From positions 1-6,681 of the forward strand of contig CALCSP010000193.1 in NCBI GenBank assembly GCA_937893785.1: 6,681 nucleotides of DNA, read 5' to 3'. The stretch comes from an uncultured Verrucomicrobiales bacterium (lineage in GTDB: Bacteria > Verrucomicrobiota > Verrucomicrobiia > Verrucomicrobiales > DEV007). The notes under the pieces were generated by a model. That model ran no database searches, was not told the origin of the DNA, and was given only the letters and a program-made list of their open reading frames with translations. Shown here piece after piece: positions 1 to 6,509 of the stretch; position 1 is the first letter of the stretch, and each line of letters opens with the position of its first letter. Position numbers and translations under genes: made by a program.

Positions 1-729
1 ATTGATGCCCACAACCTCCAATGCCAGGTCGGCTCCGATGTCGGTTAATTTGTTTATGGAATCGATTGCATCGCTGTTGCTTTGCACCACGTCTGTTGCT
101 CCCATTTTGAGTGCAAAGTCGAGTTTGCAAGTATCAATATCGACAGCAATGATGCGTTTTACGCCCTTGGTGATCAAGGCCTGGATAACAAGTAGGCCAA
201 TCATTCCAGCTCCAATTACAACAGCGCTTTCGCCACCATTTATAGGCAGTCTATTGACTGCATGCAGTGCGATGGAGACAGGTTCGACAAAGGCAGCCTC
301 CTCAAAAGAAAGTTTTTCCGGAAGCTTGTGTAAAATGTGTGAGGGAACAGCCACAAGCTGTGCAAATGCTCCGTGCTGACGATATTCCCCCGGAGAAACA
401 CCCAGAACGCGCCTGTTGTTGCATAAGTTAACCTTTCCGGATGAACAGAAATGGCAATGACCGCAGTAGATAGTGGAATCGAATGTGACCCGATCCCCCT
501 GCTTCCATCCAGAAACATCGTCTGCCACATTCGTAATGACACCGGCAGCTTCATGTCCCATGATAATAGGGGGGATTCGTCTGCCGCTGCTACCGTCCAT
601 ACCATGTATGTCACTACCACAGATGCCGCATGCTTTAACCCTGATCATAACATCCCCGGGTTTTAAGATTGGGTCAGGAGCTTCTCCGTATGTGAATTTG
701 TTGTAGGCTTCCAGTGTAAGGGCTTTCAT
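1..729 (-). CDS. Zinc-dependent medium-chain alcohol/polyol dehydrogenase, N-terminal part (partial at window edge)
   Basis: I translated the first 243 codons by hand; the frame is open to the window edge, so roughly the last 100 residues of a usual ~345-residue protein are missing. The product should oxidise a secondary alcohol, polyol or polyol phosphate with NAD in the cytoplasm. Visible: catalytic zinc ligands C37 (in CGICGSDIH), H59 and E60 (GHE); four structural-zinc cysteines C89, C92, C95, C103; Rossmann motif GAGMIG at 173-178; and D197 at the end of the second beta strand, which favours NAD over NADP. The FVEPVSIALHA segment (147-157) resembles galactitol-1-phosphate 5-dehydrogenase (GatD) and sorbitol dehydrogenase relatives, but the substrate cannot be read from sequence. 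The start is fixed: an in-frame TAA lies just upstream (733-735) and no other ATG intervenes. No good Shine-Dalgarno site is visible. It is divergent from the aldo/keto reductase. Family assignment is firm; substrate is inference. Confidence 0.93.
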   Translation of the reverse strand, partial: MKALTLEAYNKFTYGEAPDPILKPGDVMIRVKACGICGSDIHGMDGSSGRRIPPIIMGHEAAGVITNVADDVSGWKQGDRVTFDSTIYCGHCHFCSSGKVNLCNNRRVLGVSPGEYRQHGAFAQLVAVPSHILHKLPEKLSFEEAAFVEPVSIALHAVNRLPINGGESAVVIGAGMIGLLVIQALITKGVKRIIAVDIDTCKLDFALKMGATDVVQSNSDAIDSINKLTDIGADLALEVVGIN

Positions 730-755
730 CGATTATTATCCATGTTAGGGTTCAT
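726..755 (-). other. Possible 9-codon upstream ORF overlapping the dehydrogenase start
   Basis: An ATG at 755-753 opens a short frame (MNPNMDNNR) whose TGA at 728-726 overlaps the dehydrogenase ATG as ATGA. No Shine-Dalgarno site precedes it, and it lies wholly within the short divergent gap. It could couple translation to the dehydrogenase, which itself lacks a clear ribosome site, but so short a frame arises easily by chance. Confidence 0.15.
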
Positions 756-763
756 GCTGATAA
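736..763. promoter_or_regulatory. Imperfect dyad in the 50-bp divergent gap (candidate operator)
   Basis: TTATCCATG (736-744) and CATGCTGATAA (753-763) form an inverted repeat around an 8-bp centre; the right arm carries two extra bases (GC) between CATG and the TGATAA part. The dyad fills most of the gap between the dehydrogenase (start 729, minus) and the aldo/keto reductase (start 780, plus), so a bound regulator could control both. GATAAT at 759-764 (preceded by TGC two bases upstream) could serve as a -10 element toward the reductase, but the -35 match (TTATCC, 736-741) is poor. No regulator gene is in the window. Confidence 0.3.
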
Positions 764-779
764 TCAAGAGAGAAATAAC

Positions 780-1805
780 ATGAGTGACTATAAACCCGAC
801 CCTCTGCGGTATGATGGAAGAATGCCTTACCGCAGGTGTGGGAGAAATGGAATCAAGTTACCGGCTATAACCCTTGGATTTTGGCATCATTTCGGCGGAG
901 ATCGCGTGACGGAAAACCAGAGAGAAATGGTTTTTACTGCCTTTGATCATGGGATTACCCACTTTGATTTAGCTAATAATTATGGCCCGCCTTACGGCAG
1001 CGCTGAAGTAAATGCCGGCCAAATACTCGCAGAATTGCCAAGGCATGAAATACTCGTCTCTACCAAGGCCGGTTATGATATGTGGCCTGGTCCTTATGGA
1101 GAGTGGGGATCAAGAAAATATCTTCTCAACAGCCTTGACCAGTCGCTTGAAAGATTGGGCATGCCTTATGTTGATCTCTTTTATAGTCACCGATTTGATC
1201 CAGAAACACCTCTGGAGGAGACCTTAGGTGCTCTTAACAGTGCTGTTGAACAAGGCAAGGCGTTATATGTCGGGATCAGTAGTTATAACACTTCGCAAAC
1301 GAGAGAGGCTGTAGCTATTTGCAAAAAAAATAACTGGGCTCCAATCGTTATCCATCAACCCAATTACTCGATGTTTAACCGCTGGATTGAGAAAGGGCTA
1401 CAGGAGGAGGCAAAGCAACTGGGTGTTGGTATGATTGCCTTTTGCCCTCTCTATCAAGGATTACTTACTGATAAGTATCTAAAAGGGATACCAAAAGGAT
1501 CACGGGCAGATAGTACTGAAGGATTGTTACGTGAAGATGAGTTGAGCGAACCTGTTAGAAAAGTAATTACTACACTCAACGCTATTGCATTAGATCGGGG
1601 CCAGAGCCTAGCTCAGATGGCTCTGGCATGGGTGCTGCGAGACGATGTTGTTACATCTGCACTGATTGGGGCTAGTAGCTCAAGTCAGATTATAGAGAAC
1701 TGTAAAGCTGTCAGGAACATGTCTTTTTCCAGTGAGGAGATTTCAGATATCGACAATGCACTTGAGCAAATCCAACTGCCGCCATCTCTTTGGGCTGGAG
1801 AGTAG
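780..1805 (+). CDS. Aldo/keto reductase, YghZ / L-glyceraldehyde 3-phosphate reductase family
   Basis: Complete 341-residue cytoplasmic NADPH-type aldo/keto reductase. It aligns by eye from end to end with Escherichia coli YghZ (Gpr), known to reduce L-glyceraldehyde 3-phosphate and also methylglyoxal. Shared blocks include FDLANNYGPP (62-71), STKAGYDMWPGPYG (94-107), the YSHR block (135-138), GKALYVGISSY, IHQPNYS and QMALAWVL. The catalytic tetrad is intact: D63, Y68, K96, H137. The C-terminal GAS-SSSQ--EN segment is the usual cofactor phosphate-binding loop. The start is chosen because the N-terminus matches YghZ in length and register; a weak GAGAGA-type purine stretch (768-773) precedes it. 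It is divergent from the zinc dehydrogenase and ends 22 bp before the ileS stop on the opposite strand, so it is probably monocistronic. A role in detoxifying or recycling sugar-derived aldehydes is inference; the family call is strong. Confidence 0.93.
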   Translation: MSDYKPDPLRYDGRMPYRRCGRNGIKLPAITLGFWHHFGGDRVTENQREMVFTAFDHGITHFDLANNYGPPYGSAEVNAGQILAELPRHEILVSTKAGYDMWPGPYGEWGSRKYLLNSLDQSLERLGMPYVDLFYSHRFDPETPLEETLGALNSAVEQGKALYVGISSYNTSQTREAVAICKKNNWAPIVIHQPNYSMFNRWIEKGLQEEAKQLGVGMIAFCPLYQGLLTDKYLKGIPKGSRADSTEGLLREDELSEPVRKVITTLNAIALDRGQSLAQMALAWVLRDDVVTSALIGASSSSQIIENCKAVRNMSFSSEEISDIDNALEQIQLPPSLWAGE

Positions 1806-1827
1806 TGACCATGCAAGGCGCAAGTTG

Positions 1828-4578
1828 CTAGCTAACTGCATCTTTACAGCGATTGCATAGGGTGTCTTCACTTGTGACCTCGGGAAACAGGCGCCAGCAG
1901 CGGGGGCATTTTCCATTCTCTGATTTTTTAGCTGTTGCTACCGGTTCTGTTCCTCCATATGAGACATTGAGCTCACTTATTATAAAGAACTCGCTGACTG
2001 CACTCTTCTCAGAAAAAAGATCGAAGGGCGATGCTGCGCCATCTGGTAAGATTAGTTGTACAGAGGCCTCTTCATTAGCTCGGATCAATTTTTCCTGACG
2101 TAGAGGCTCAATAGCCTGTTGGATAAGGTTCCGGTAAGTCATTAGAGTATTAATTTTCTCTGTGGCATCGGTTCCTGAGAATAGGGGGTCCGGTTCCGGA
2201 AATGTGCAGGCATGGATGTCTCCAACGTCATGACCAGCATATTCCCATGCTTCATCAGCAGTGTAGCAAAGAATCGGAGCAAGCAGGTGGCAGAGACTCT
2301 CAAACACCTTGCTCATCGTAAACTGAGTGGCTCGCCTCCTGGATGAGTTAACCGGGTCACAATACATCCTGTCTTTGGTCACATCAATGTAAATGCTGCT
2401 CAAGTCGTTTGTGCAGAATGAGTTGAGGGAATTGTATACTTTTCTGAATTGGAACTTTTCATAGCCCTCAAGGCATTCACGAGTCACCACATTGAGTCGT
2501 TCTAGAATCCAGCGATCAATCAGCGTTAAGCTATTGATGTCAAAGTTGTCAGTCGATTCAAAGTCATTGAGATTACCTATTAAAATACGCAGGGTGTTGC
2601 GAATGCGACGGTACGTCTCTGAAGTTTGTTTGAACAATCCCTCTCCAAATGGCACTTCATTTTCCCAGTCCACACTGGCTACCCAAAGCCTAAGAATATC
2701 TGCTCCAAATTTGGAAACGAAGTGGTCTGCCTCTGTGGGCTTAACCTTTTTCTTCTTTTTAGCCTTATCACCATCGCCTGTTTGGTCTGACTTGGAAACT
2801 TTCTTTCCGGTATCCTGATCGACAACAAAGCCATGTGTCATGACTGCCCGGTAAGGCGAGGCGTCTCGCACGATCATGCTTAGCATTAATGAGCTTTGGA
2901 ACCATCCACGATGTTGATCTGTCGCTTCAAGATAAAGATCTGCAGGGTTTGACAATTCAGGGTGACGGTCGGTGACAGCAACATGACTTGATCCTGAGTC
3001 AATCCATACATCGAGTGTGTCCCGGCATCGAGTTGTTCCGGGTGGCAGTTCCAGTTGCTCAGCCCACCATGAGTCATCATTCTCAAACCAGATGTTGGAG
3101 CCGCCTGATTCCACTAAGTCCGCGACTTTTCTGGCCAACGAGCCGTCAATGATGGGAGCGCCTTCAGTATTATGAAACACCGGAAGCGGGACTCCCCATG
3201 TTCTTTGACGAGAAATACACCAGTCGGGACGTGCTTCAACAGTTCCTTTTATCCGGTTCTGGTTTTTTGTGGGAAGCCATTGAACTTTATCAATTTCCTC
3301 AAGTGCTTCCTTACGGAATTCATCAATTTTGATGAAAAACTGAGGAACGGCCCTGAATATAATGGGAGTCTTGGAACGCCAGCAATGAGGATAGGAGTGC
3401 CTATATTCTTCTCTGCCAATTAAGGCGCTTCGCGCTTCAAGCAATTCGATGATCTTCTCGTTGGATTTGAGGACATGTTCACCGGCAAGTTCTGGAATTC
3501 CTGCTTCGTCAGTGTATTTACCCTCATCATCGACAGGTGAGAGTATTTCCAGTCCGTTAGCGACGCCTGCCAAGTAATCATCAGCGCCGTGCCCCGGAGC
3601 AATATGAACGATTCCTGTTCCTGTTTCAGTCGTTACAAAGTCCGCAAGGATAACTTTGGATTCTCGATCCAGGAATGGATGAGCAGCTTGTGCATCAGAA
3701 AAATCACTTCCCTTGAAGATTTTAGTTTCGCTGGTTAGGCGAAACCCTGTCTTTTCACTAAAGGAATCAATAAGATCCGTTGCAATCACAAGATTTTCGG
3801 TTCTGCCATCTTCCGTTGTAAAACTGCCGTGCGTATAGCTGAGACGTTCGTGGAGGGCGAGAGCAAGGTTGGCTGGAAGAGTCCATGGAGTCGTTGTCCA
3901 TATTACCAAAGAACTTTCATGGGCCAATTGTCCCGACAACAGAGGGAACTTAACAAAAACAGCCGGATCGGTAATTTCCTTATAATCGACTTCAGCTTCA
4001 GCAAGCGCGGTCTGTGCTCCATAGCTCCACTGGACTGGCTTTTTACTGGCATAAACGAGCCCTTTGTCAGCGATGTCGGCAAAAACTCGAATGATGTCTG
4101 CCTCATAAGAAGGGTCGAGGGTAAGATACGGTTTATCCCATTCTCCGAAAACCCCAAGACGGCGAAATGATATGCGCTGCGTATCAATAAATTTACGGGC
4201 AAACTTTTCGCACCGGCGTCGAATTTCAGCAGCATCTAGTCCCTGAGCCTGCTCAACGACCTTAAATTCGATCGGTAAACCATGGCAGTCCCAACCTGGA
4301 ATATAAGGGGTTTCGAATCCCGCCATGGTCTTTGATTTCAACACAAGGTCTTTCAGCAGTTTATTGAGGGCAGTTCCCATGTGGACATTGCCGTTGGCAA
4401 AAGGAGGTCCATCATGCAAAATAAAGCGAGGGGAAGATGCTTGCTTTCGGCTCCTCTGAATACGTTGATAGAGTTGATTGTTCTCCCATTGCTCAAGGCG
4501 CGCCGGTTCACTTTCGACAAGTCCTGCCCGCATGGGGAAATCTGTTTGCGGTAAGTTGAGGGTATCTTTGTAATTCAT
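1828..4578 (-). CDS. ileS: Isoleucyl-tRNA synthetase (class I, bacterial type with C-terminal zinc cluster)
   Basis: Complete 916-residue cytoplasmic enzyme that charges tRNA-Ile with isoleucine and hydrolyses misformed Val-tRNA-Ile; E. coli IleRS is about 938 residues. Seen in order: catalytic signature HMGT at 66-69 (the HIGH box, within GPPFANGNVHMGTALNK); GWDCHGLPIE soon after; CP1 editing domain with WTTTPWTLPAN (227-237) and GHGADDY (329-335), containing the conserved editing aspartates; DQHRGWFQSS near the second half of the Rossmann fold; KVSKS (593-597) as the KMSKS loop; helical anticodon-binding region after about 650; and a C-terminal zinc cluster with C891, C894, C908, C911. An unusual lysine-rich stretch (605-613) directly follows the KVSKS loop. 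The ATG at 4578 gives the expected N-terminus (NYKDTLNLPQTDFPMRAGL) and is preceded by a weak AAGG. No T-box fits the 172-bp upstream region. It is transcribed alone; its stop nearly abuts the convergent reductase gene. Confidence 0.98.
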   Translation of the reverse strand: MNYKDTLNLPQTDFPMRAGLVESEPARLEQWENNQLYQRIQRSRKQASSPRFILHDGPPFANGNVHMGTALNKLLKDLVLKSKTMAGFETPYIPGWDCHGLPIEFKVVEQAQGLDAAEIRRRCEKFARKFIDTQRISFRRLGVFGEWDKPYLTLDPSYEADIIRVFADIADKGLVYASKKPVQWSYGAQTALAEAEVDYKEITDPAVFVKFPLLSGQLAHESSLVIWTTTPWTLPANLALALHERLSYTHGSFTTEDGRTENLVIATDLIDSFSEKTGFRLTSETKIFKGSDFSDAQAAHPFLDRESKVILADFVTTETGTGIVHIAPGHGADDYLAGVANGLEILSPVDDEGKYTDEAGIPELAGEHVLKSNEKIIELLEARSALIGREEYRHSYPHCWRSKTPIIFRAVPQFFIKIDEFRKEALEEIDKVQWLPTKNQNRIKGTVEARPDWCISRQRTWGVPLPVFHNTEGAPIIDGSLARKVADLVESGGSNIWFENDDSWWAEQLELPPGTTRCRDTLDVWIDSGSSHVAVTDRHPELSNPADLYLEATDQHRGWFQSSLMLSMIVRDASPYRAVMTHGFVVDQDTGKKVSKSDQTGDGDKAKKKKKVKPTEADHFVSKFGADILRLWVASVDWENEVPFGEGLFKQTSETYRRIRNTLRILIGNLNDFESTDNFDINSLTLIDRWILERLNVVTRECLEGYEKFQFRKVYNSLNSFCTNDLSSIYIDVTKDRMYCDPVNSSRRRATQFTMSKVFESLCHLLAPILCYTADEAWEYAGHDVGDIHACTFPEPDPLFSGTDATEKINTLMTYRNLIQQAIEPLRQEKLIRANEEASVQLILPDGAASPFDLFSEKSAVSEFFIISELNVSYGGTEPVATAKKSENGKCPRCWRLFPEVTSEDTLCNRCKDAVS

Positions 4579-4614
4579 GGCCTTGGAAGTCCCGTTAAAT
4601 TTGGTCAGGCGCGG

Positions 4615-4642
4615 AACTTAGCACTCGGGCTTACGCGGTCAA
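4615..4642 (-). promoter_or_regulatory. Possible promoter for ileS
   Basis: On the minus strand TTGACC (4642-4637) is followed after 16 bp by TAAGTT (4620-4615), which is preceded by TGC as in extended -10 promoters. The -35 is good but the -10 matches the consensus at only three positions. The position, about 37-64 bp upstream of the start codon, is sensible. This is a by-eye guess. Confidence 0.25.
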
Positions 4643-4665
4643 TGCAGGCATTAAGGCAATTCACG

Positions 4666-4693
4666 TTGAAACCTTTCAGATGCGCTATATATT
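4666..4693 (+). promoter_or_regulatory. Sigma70-like promoter for the coiled-coil membrane protein gene
   Basis: TTGAAA (4666-4671) is followed after 16 bp by TATATT (4688-4693). Transcription would begin near 4700, leaving a leader of about 50 bases before the ATG at 4751. It is the best promoter match I could find in the ileS divergent region. Usage is inferred, not shown. Confidence 0.45.
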
Positions 4694-4708
4694 TTCATCC
4701 CCTTAATT

Positions 4709-4730
4709 GGGCACAAATCATACGGTGCCC
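4709..4730. repeat. Perfect 6-bp inverted repeat in the leader of the coiled-coil gene
   Basis: GGGCAC (4709-4714) and GTGCCC (4725-4730) are separated by a 10-base AT-rich loop. It sits just downstream of the predicted transcription start and 20 bases before the start codon. It could be an RNA hairpin near the ribosome site or a dimeric regulator site. No T-run follows, so it is not a terminator. Confidence 0.4.
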
Positions 4731-4750
4731 TGACAAAATGCATAGGAAAT

Positions 4751-5389
4751 ATGGATAAACTTACCAAAGGTGCGTTGCTGTCCACGATTGGTCTACTGGT
4801 CATTGTGAGCCTTTATCTAGGCAAGTCTTGGCTTGAGGGCAAAGCAGGCATTCTCAAGACACAGGAGGAAAATGATAATTTGCGCCAGCAGGTTATCGAT
4901 GAGCGCAATGATAATGAAATGCGGTTGAAAGAAGACGAGCGGTTACGTAAGGAGGCTGACGCCATGCTTGCTGACCAAATCGAAGCCTTGCGCAAACAGG
5001 TGAGTGAAAGCAATGCAGCAGCTGACGCCGACCTCTCAGCACTAGAGGCGGAAAAAAAGGCCTTATTGGAAAGCATTCGTAAGAAAAAAGAAGCAGAGGC
5101 TGCGGAGCTTACCGAGGAACAGCGTAAAATCAGTGAGGCACCAGCAATAGCCAAAATTGCGGCGGTTGATGGTGGCAAAGGGTTTGTCATCATCGATGCC
5201 GGATCAGCGAAGGGAGTAGAGTCGGGAGTAAGATTCAATATTCGTCGTGACAAGTTCATTGTTGGCGAGATTGAAATATCAAAGGTGATAGATGAGGGGA
5301 AATCGATCGCCGAGATTGACGGGGCTAAAATTCCGCAGGGGCTTTCAATAAGGCTAGGCGATGACGTTGTAAGTCATCCCATATACTAG
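4751..5389 (+). CDS. Single-pass membrane-anchored coiled-coil protein with C-terminal beta domain, function unknown
   Basis: I do not recognise a named family. The 212-residue product has an N-terminal hydrophobic segment (about 7-23, after K3 and K6) that should be an uncleaved membrane anchor, with no lipobox or clear cleavage site. A long charged heptad-rich region (about 35-128, rich in E, K, R, A, L, N and Q) is very likely a coiled coil. The rest (about 132-208) is a compact predicted beta-rich domain with GFVIIDAGSAKGVESG (144-159), followed by a VGEIEIS-type strand and a hydrophobic strand near the end. This anchor, coil and beta-domain plan recalls MreC-like and FlgT C-terminal-like modules, which bind partners at the envelope, so a periplasmic scaffold role is a guess. 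The start is supported by AGGA at 4744-4747, although the spacing is short. It is divergent from ileS and convergent with the aminotransferase, so context gives no functional clue. It is clearly a real gene by reading length and domain order. Confidence 0.85.
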   Translation: MDKLTKGALLSTIGLLVIVSLYLGKSWLEGKAGILKTQEENDNLRQQVIDERNDNEMRLKEDERLRKEADAMLADQIEALRKQVSESNAAADADLSALEAEKKALLESIRKKKEAEAAELTEEQRKISEAPAIAKIAAVDGGKGFVIIDAGSAKGVESGVRFNIRRDKFIVGEIEISKVIDEGKSIAEIDGAKIPQGLSIRLGDDVVSHPIY

Positions 5390-5402
5390 GCATTCGGCAA
5401 AG

Positions 5403-5431
5403 ATCGATGCCCTGATCGATTGCATCTTTTT
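5403..5431 (+). terminator. Probable rho-independent terminator between the convergent coiled-coil and aminotransferase genes
   Basis: Two overlapping stems are possible: ATCGAT (5403-5408) with ATCGAT (5415-5420) around a 6-base loop, or GATGC (5406-5410) with GCATC (5422-5426) directly followed by TTTTT (5427-5431). The second arrangement is classical for the plus-strand gene ending at 5389. The T-run overlaps the TAA stop of the minus-strand aminotransferase by two bases (5430-5431). Read on the minus strand the same hairpin is followed only by GATCTTT, so termination in that direction would be weaker. Confidence 0.55.
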
Positions 5432-6509
5432 ACCCAGGAAGGGTATCAGAAAGTGCAGTGAGCATAGTGCTAATACTCTCTTCTGTTTCATCTCCCATAT
5501 TGGAAATACGGAAGGTTTTACCTTTGATTTTCCCATAGCCGCCATTGATGACCAATGAGTGTTTTTCACGCATTGACTTTATCCAATTAGGGATATCGAT
5601 TTCCTTGTTATTTAAAACGCAAGTTAATGTCTTGGATCGGTAACCTTCGGGGGCAAAATGCTCAAATCCGTTCTCTTTAACCCAGCTATGCACCATGTTA
5701 TTGAGCTTTTCATGGCGTGCATATCGGTTGGTAACACCTTCTAATTGAATTTGCTCTAGCTTCCACGCCAATCCATAAATAAGCGAAATGCATGGTGTGC
5801 TTGGCGTCATCGATTTCTTTGCGTTTTTCTCAAACTCTAGGAAATCAAAATAATACCCTCGGTCGGGCATTTCGCTTGCTCTTGCCATTGCTTTTTCAGA
5901 CACAGTAAAAAGAGAAAGGCCGGGAGGGAGAGCAAGGGCTTTTTGGCTTCCCGTCAGAAGGACGTCGATGCCGAGTTCATCAGCATTGATGGGGACTGCT
6001 GAAAAAGATGAAACGGTATCAACAACAAGCAAGACATCCGGGAATTTGTGGACGACAGCTGCAATTTCTGAAAGCGGATTAGTGACACCAGTTGATGTTT
6101 CATTATGAACAAGGGTCACAGTGTCAAACTCACCTGTGGACAGCTTTTGCTCCAGAGTAACAGGATCGATTGGTTGACCCCATTCAGCTTGAAGGCTTTC
6201 TGCATCCTTGCCGCAACGTAAAGAAACATCCAGCCACTTATCAGAAAACGCGCCGCAGCAGCAATTAAGGACCTTTTTGGAGACGAGGTTTCTGACTGAT
6301 GCTTCCATGACGCCCCAGGCTGAGGAAGTGCTGAGGAATACCGGTCTCTTAGTCCCAAAGAGGGACTGTAGCATGGGTTGGACTTTTTCATATAGACTGA
6401 CAAAGTCCTTGCTCCGGTGCCCAATCATGGGCGCGCTCATAGCTTTATAGGTTTTCTGTGAGACTTCTATTGGTCCGGGAATGTAAAGTTTAATGTGATC
6501 TCCGTTCAT
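5430..6509 (-). CDS. PLP-dependent class V aminotransferase, alanine/serine-glyoxylate aminotransferase family
   Basis: Complete 359-residue cytoplasmic fold-type I enzyme that should move the amino group of a small amino acid (alanine, serine or similar) to glyoxylate or another oxoacid. Seen: N-terminal YIPGPIEVS (9-17) and GHRSKDF (30-36) typical of the family; substrate/cofactor loop HNETSTG (135-141); the PLP pyridine-binding aspartate D164 in VVDTVSS; the Schiff-base lysine K190 in TGSQKALALPPG; and the carboxylate-binding arginine R334 in FRISNMG. Length fits the family. Odd: three consecutive cysteines (C83-C85) precede GAFSDKW, where many relatives have a VxNG-type segment. Sequence alone does not separate alanine-glyoxylate, serine-pyruvate and phosphoserine-type substrates, so no symbol is given. 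The ATG at 6509 is the only reasonable start, since an in-frame TAG lies about 15 codons upstream with no ATG between, but it has no Shine-Dalgarno site. Confidence 0.93.
   Translation of the reverse strand: MNGDHIKLYIPGPIEVSQKTYKAMSAPMIGHRSKDFVSLYEKVQPMLQSLFGTKRPVFLSTSSAWGVMEASVRNLVSKKVLNCCCGAFSDKWLDVSLRCGKDAESLQAEWGQPIDPVTLEQKLSTGEFDTVTLVHNETSTGVTNPLSEIAAVVHKFPDVLLVVDTVSSFSAVPINADELGIDVLLTGSQKALALPPGLSLFTVSEKAMARASEMPDRGYYFDFLEFEKNAKKSMTPSTPCISLIYGLAWKLEQIQLEGVTNRYARHEKLNNMVHSWVKENGFEHFAPEGYRSKTLTCVLNNKEIDIPNWIKSMREKHSLVINGGYGKIKGKTFRISNMGDETEESISTMLTALSDTLPG

Noticed and set aside
451..706. Short plus-strand frames opposite the dehydrogenase N-terminus
   Set aside because: They lie over the conserved zinc-binding region of the dehydrogenase read on the minus strand and show no motif.
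735..740. GATAAT on the minus strand as a -10 box for the dehydrogenase
   Set aside because: It would place the transcript start at or inside the start codon, and the nearest TTGATT (-35-like) is 21 bp away, too far.
1820..1839. Hairpin GCAAGTT / AACTGC between the aldo/keto reductase and ileS as a shared terminator
   Set aside because: The stem has a bulge and only six pairs, overlaps the ileS stop, and no T-run follows closely in either direction.
2743..2765. A-rich lysine codons in ileS as a programmed -1 frameshift site
   Set aside because: The codons read AAA AAG AAG AAA AAG preceded by GCT, so no A AAA AAG heptamer is in frame; the long downstream frame is clearly the normal IleRS continuation, so there is no need for slippage.
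4579..4750. T-box riboswitch upstream of ileS
   Set aside because: I see no T-box consensus, specifier loop or terminator pair in the 172 bp, and the organism does not look like a Firmicute.
4813..5259. 148-codon minus-strand frame opposite the coiled-coil gene
   Set aside because: Its Ser/Leu/Ala-rich product is the antisense image of the Glu/Lys/Ala-rich coiled coil, with no domain features of its own.
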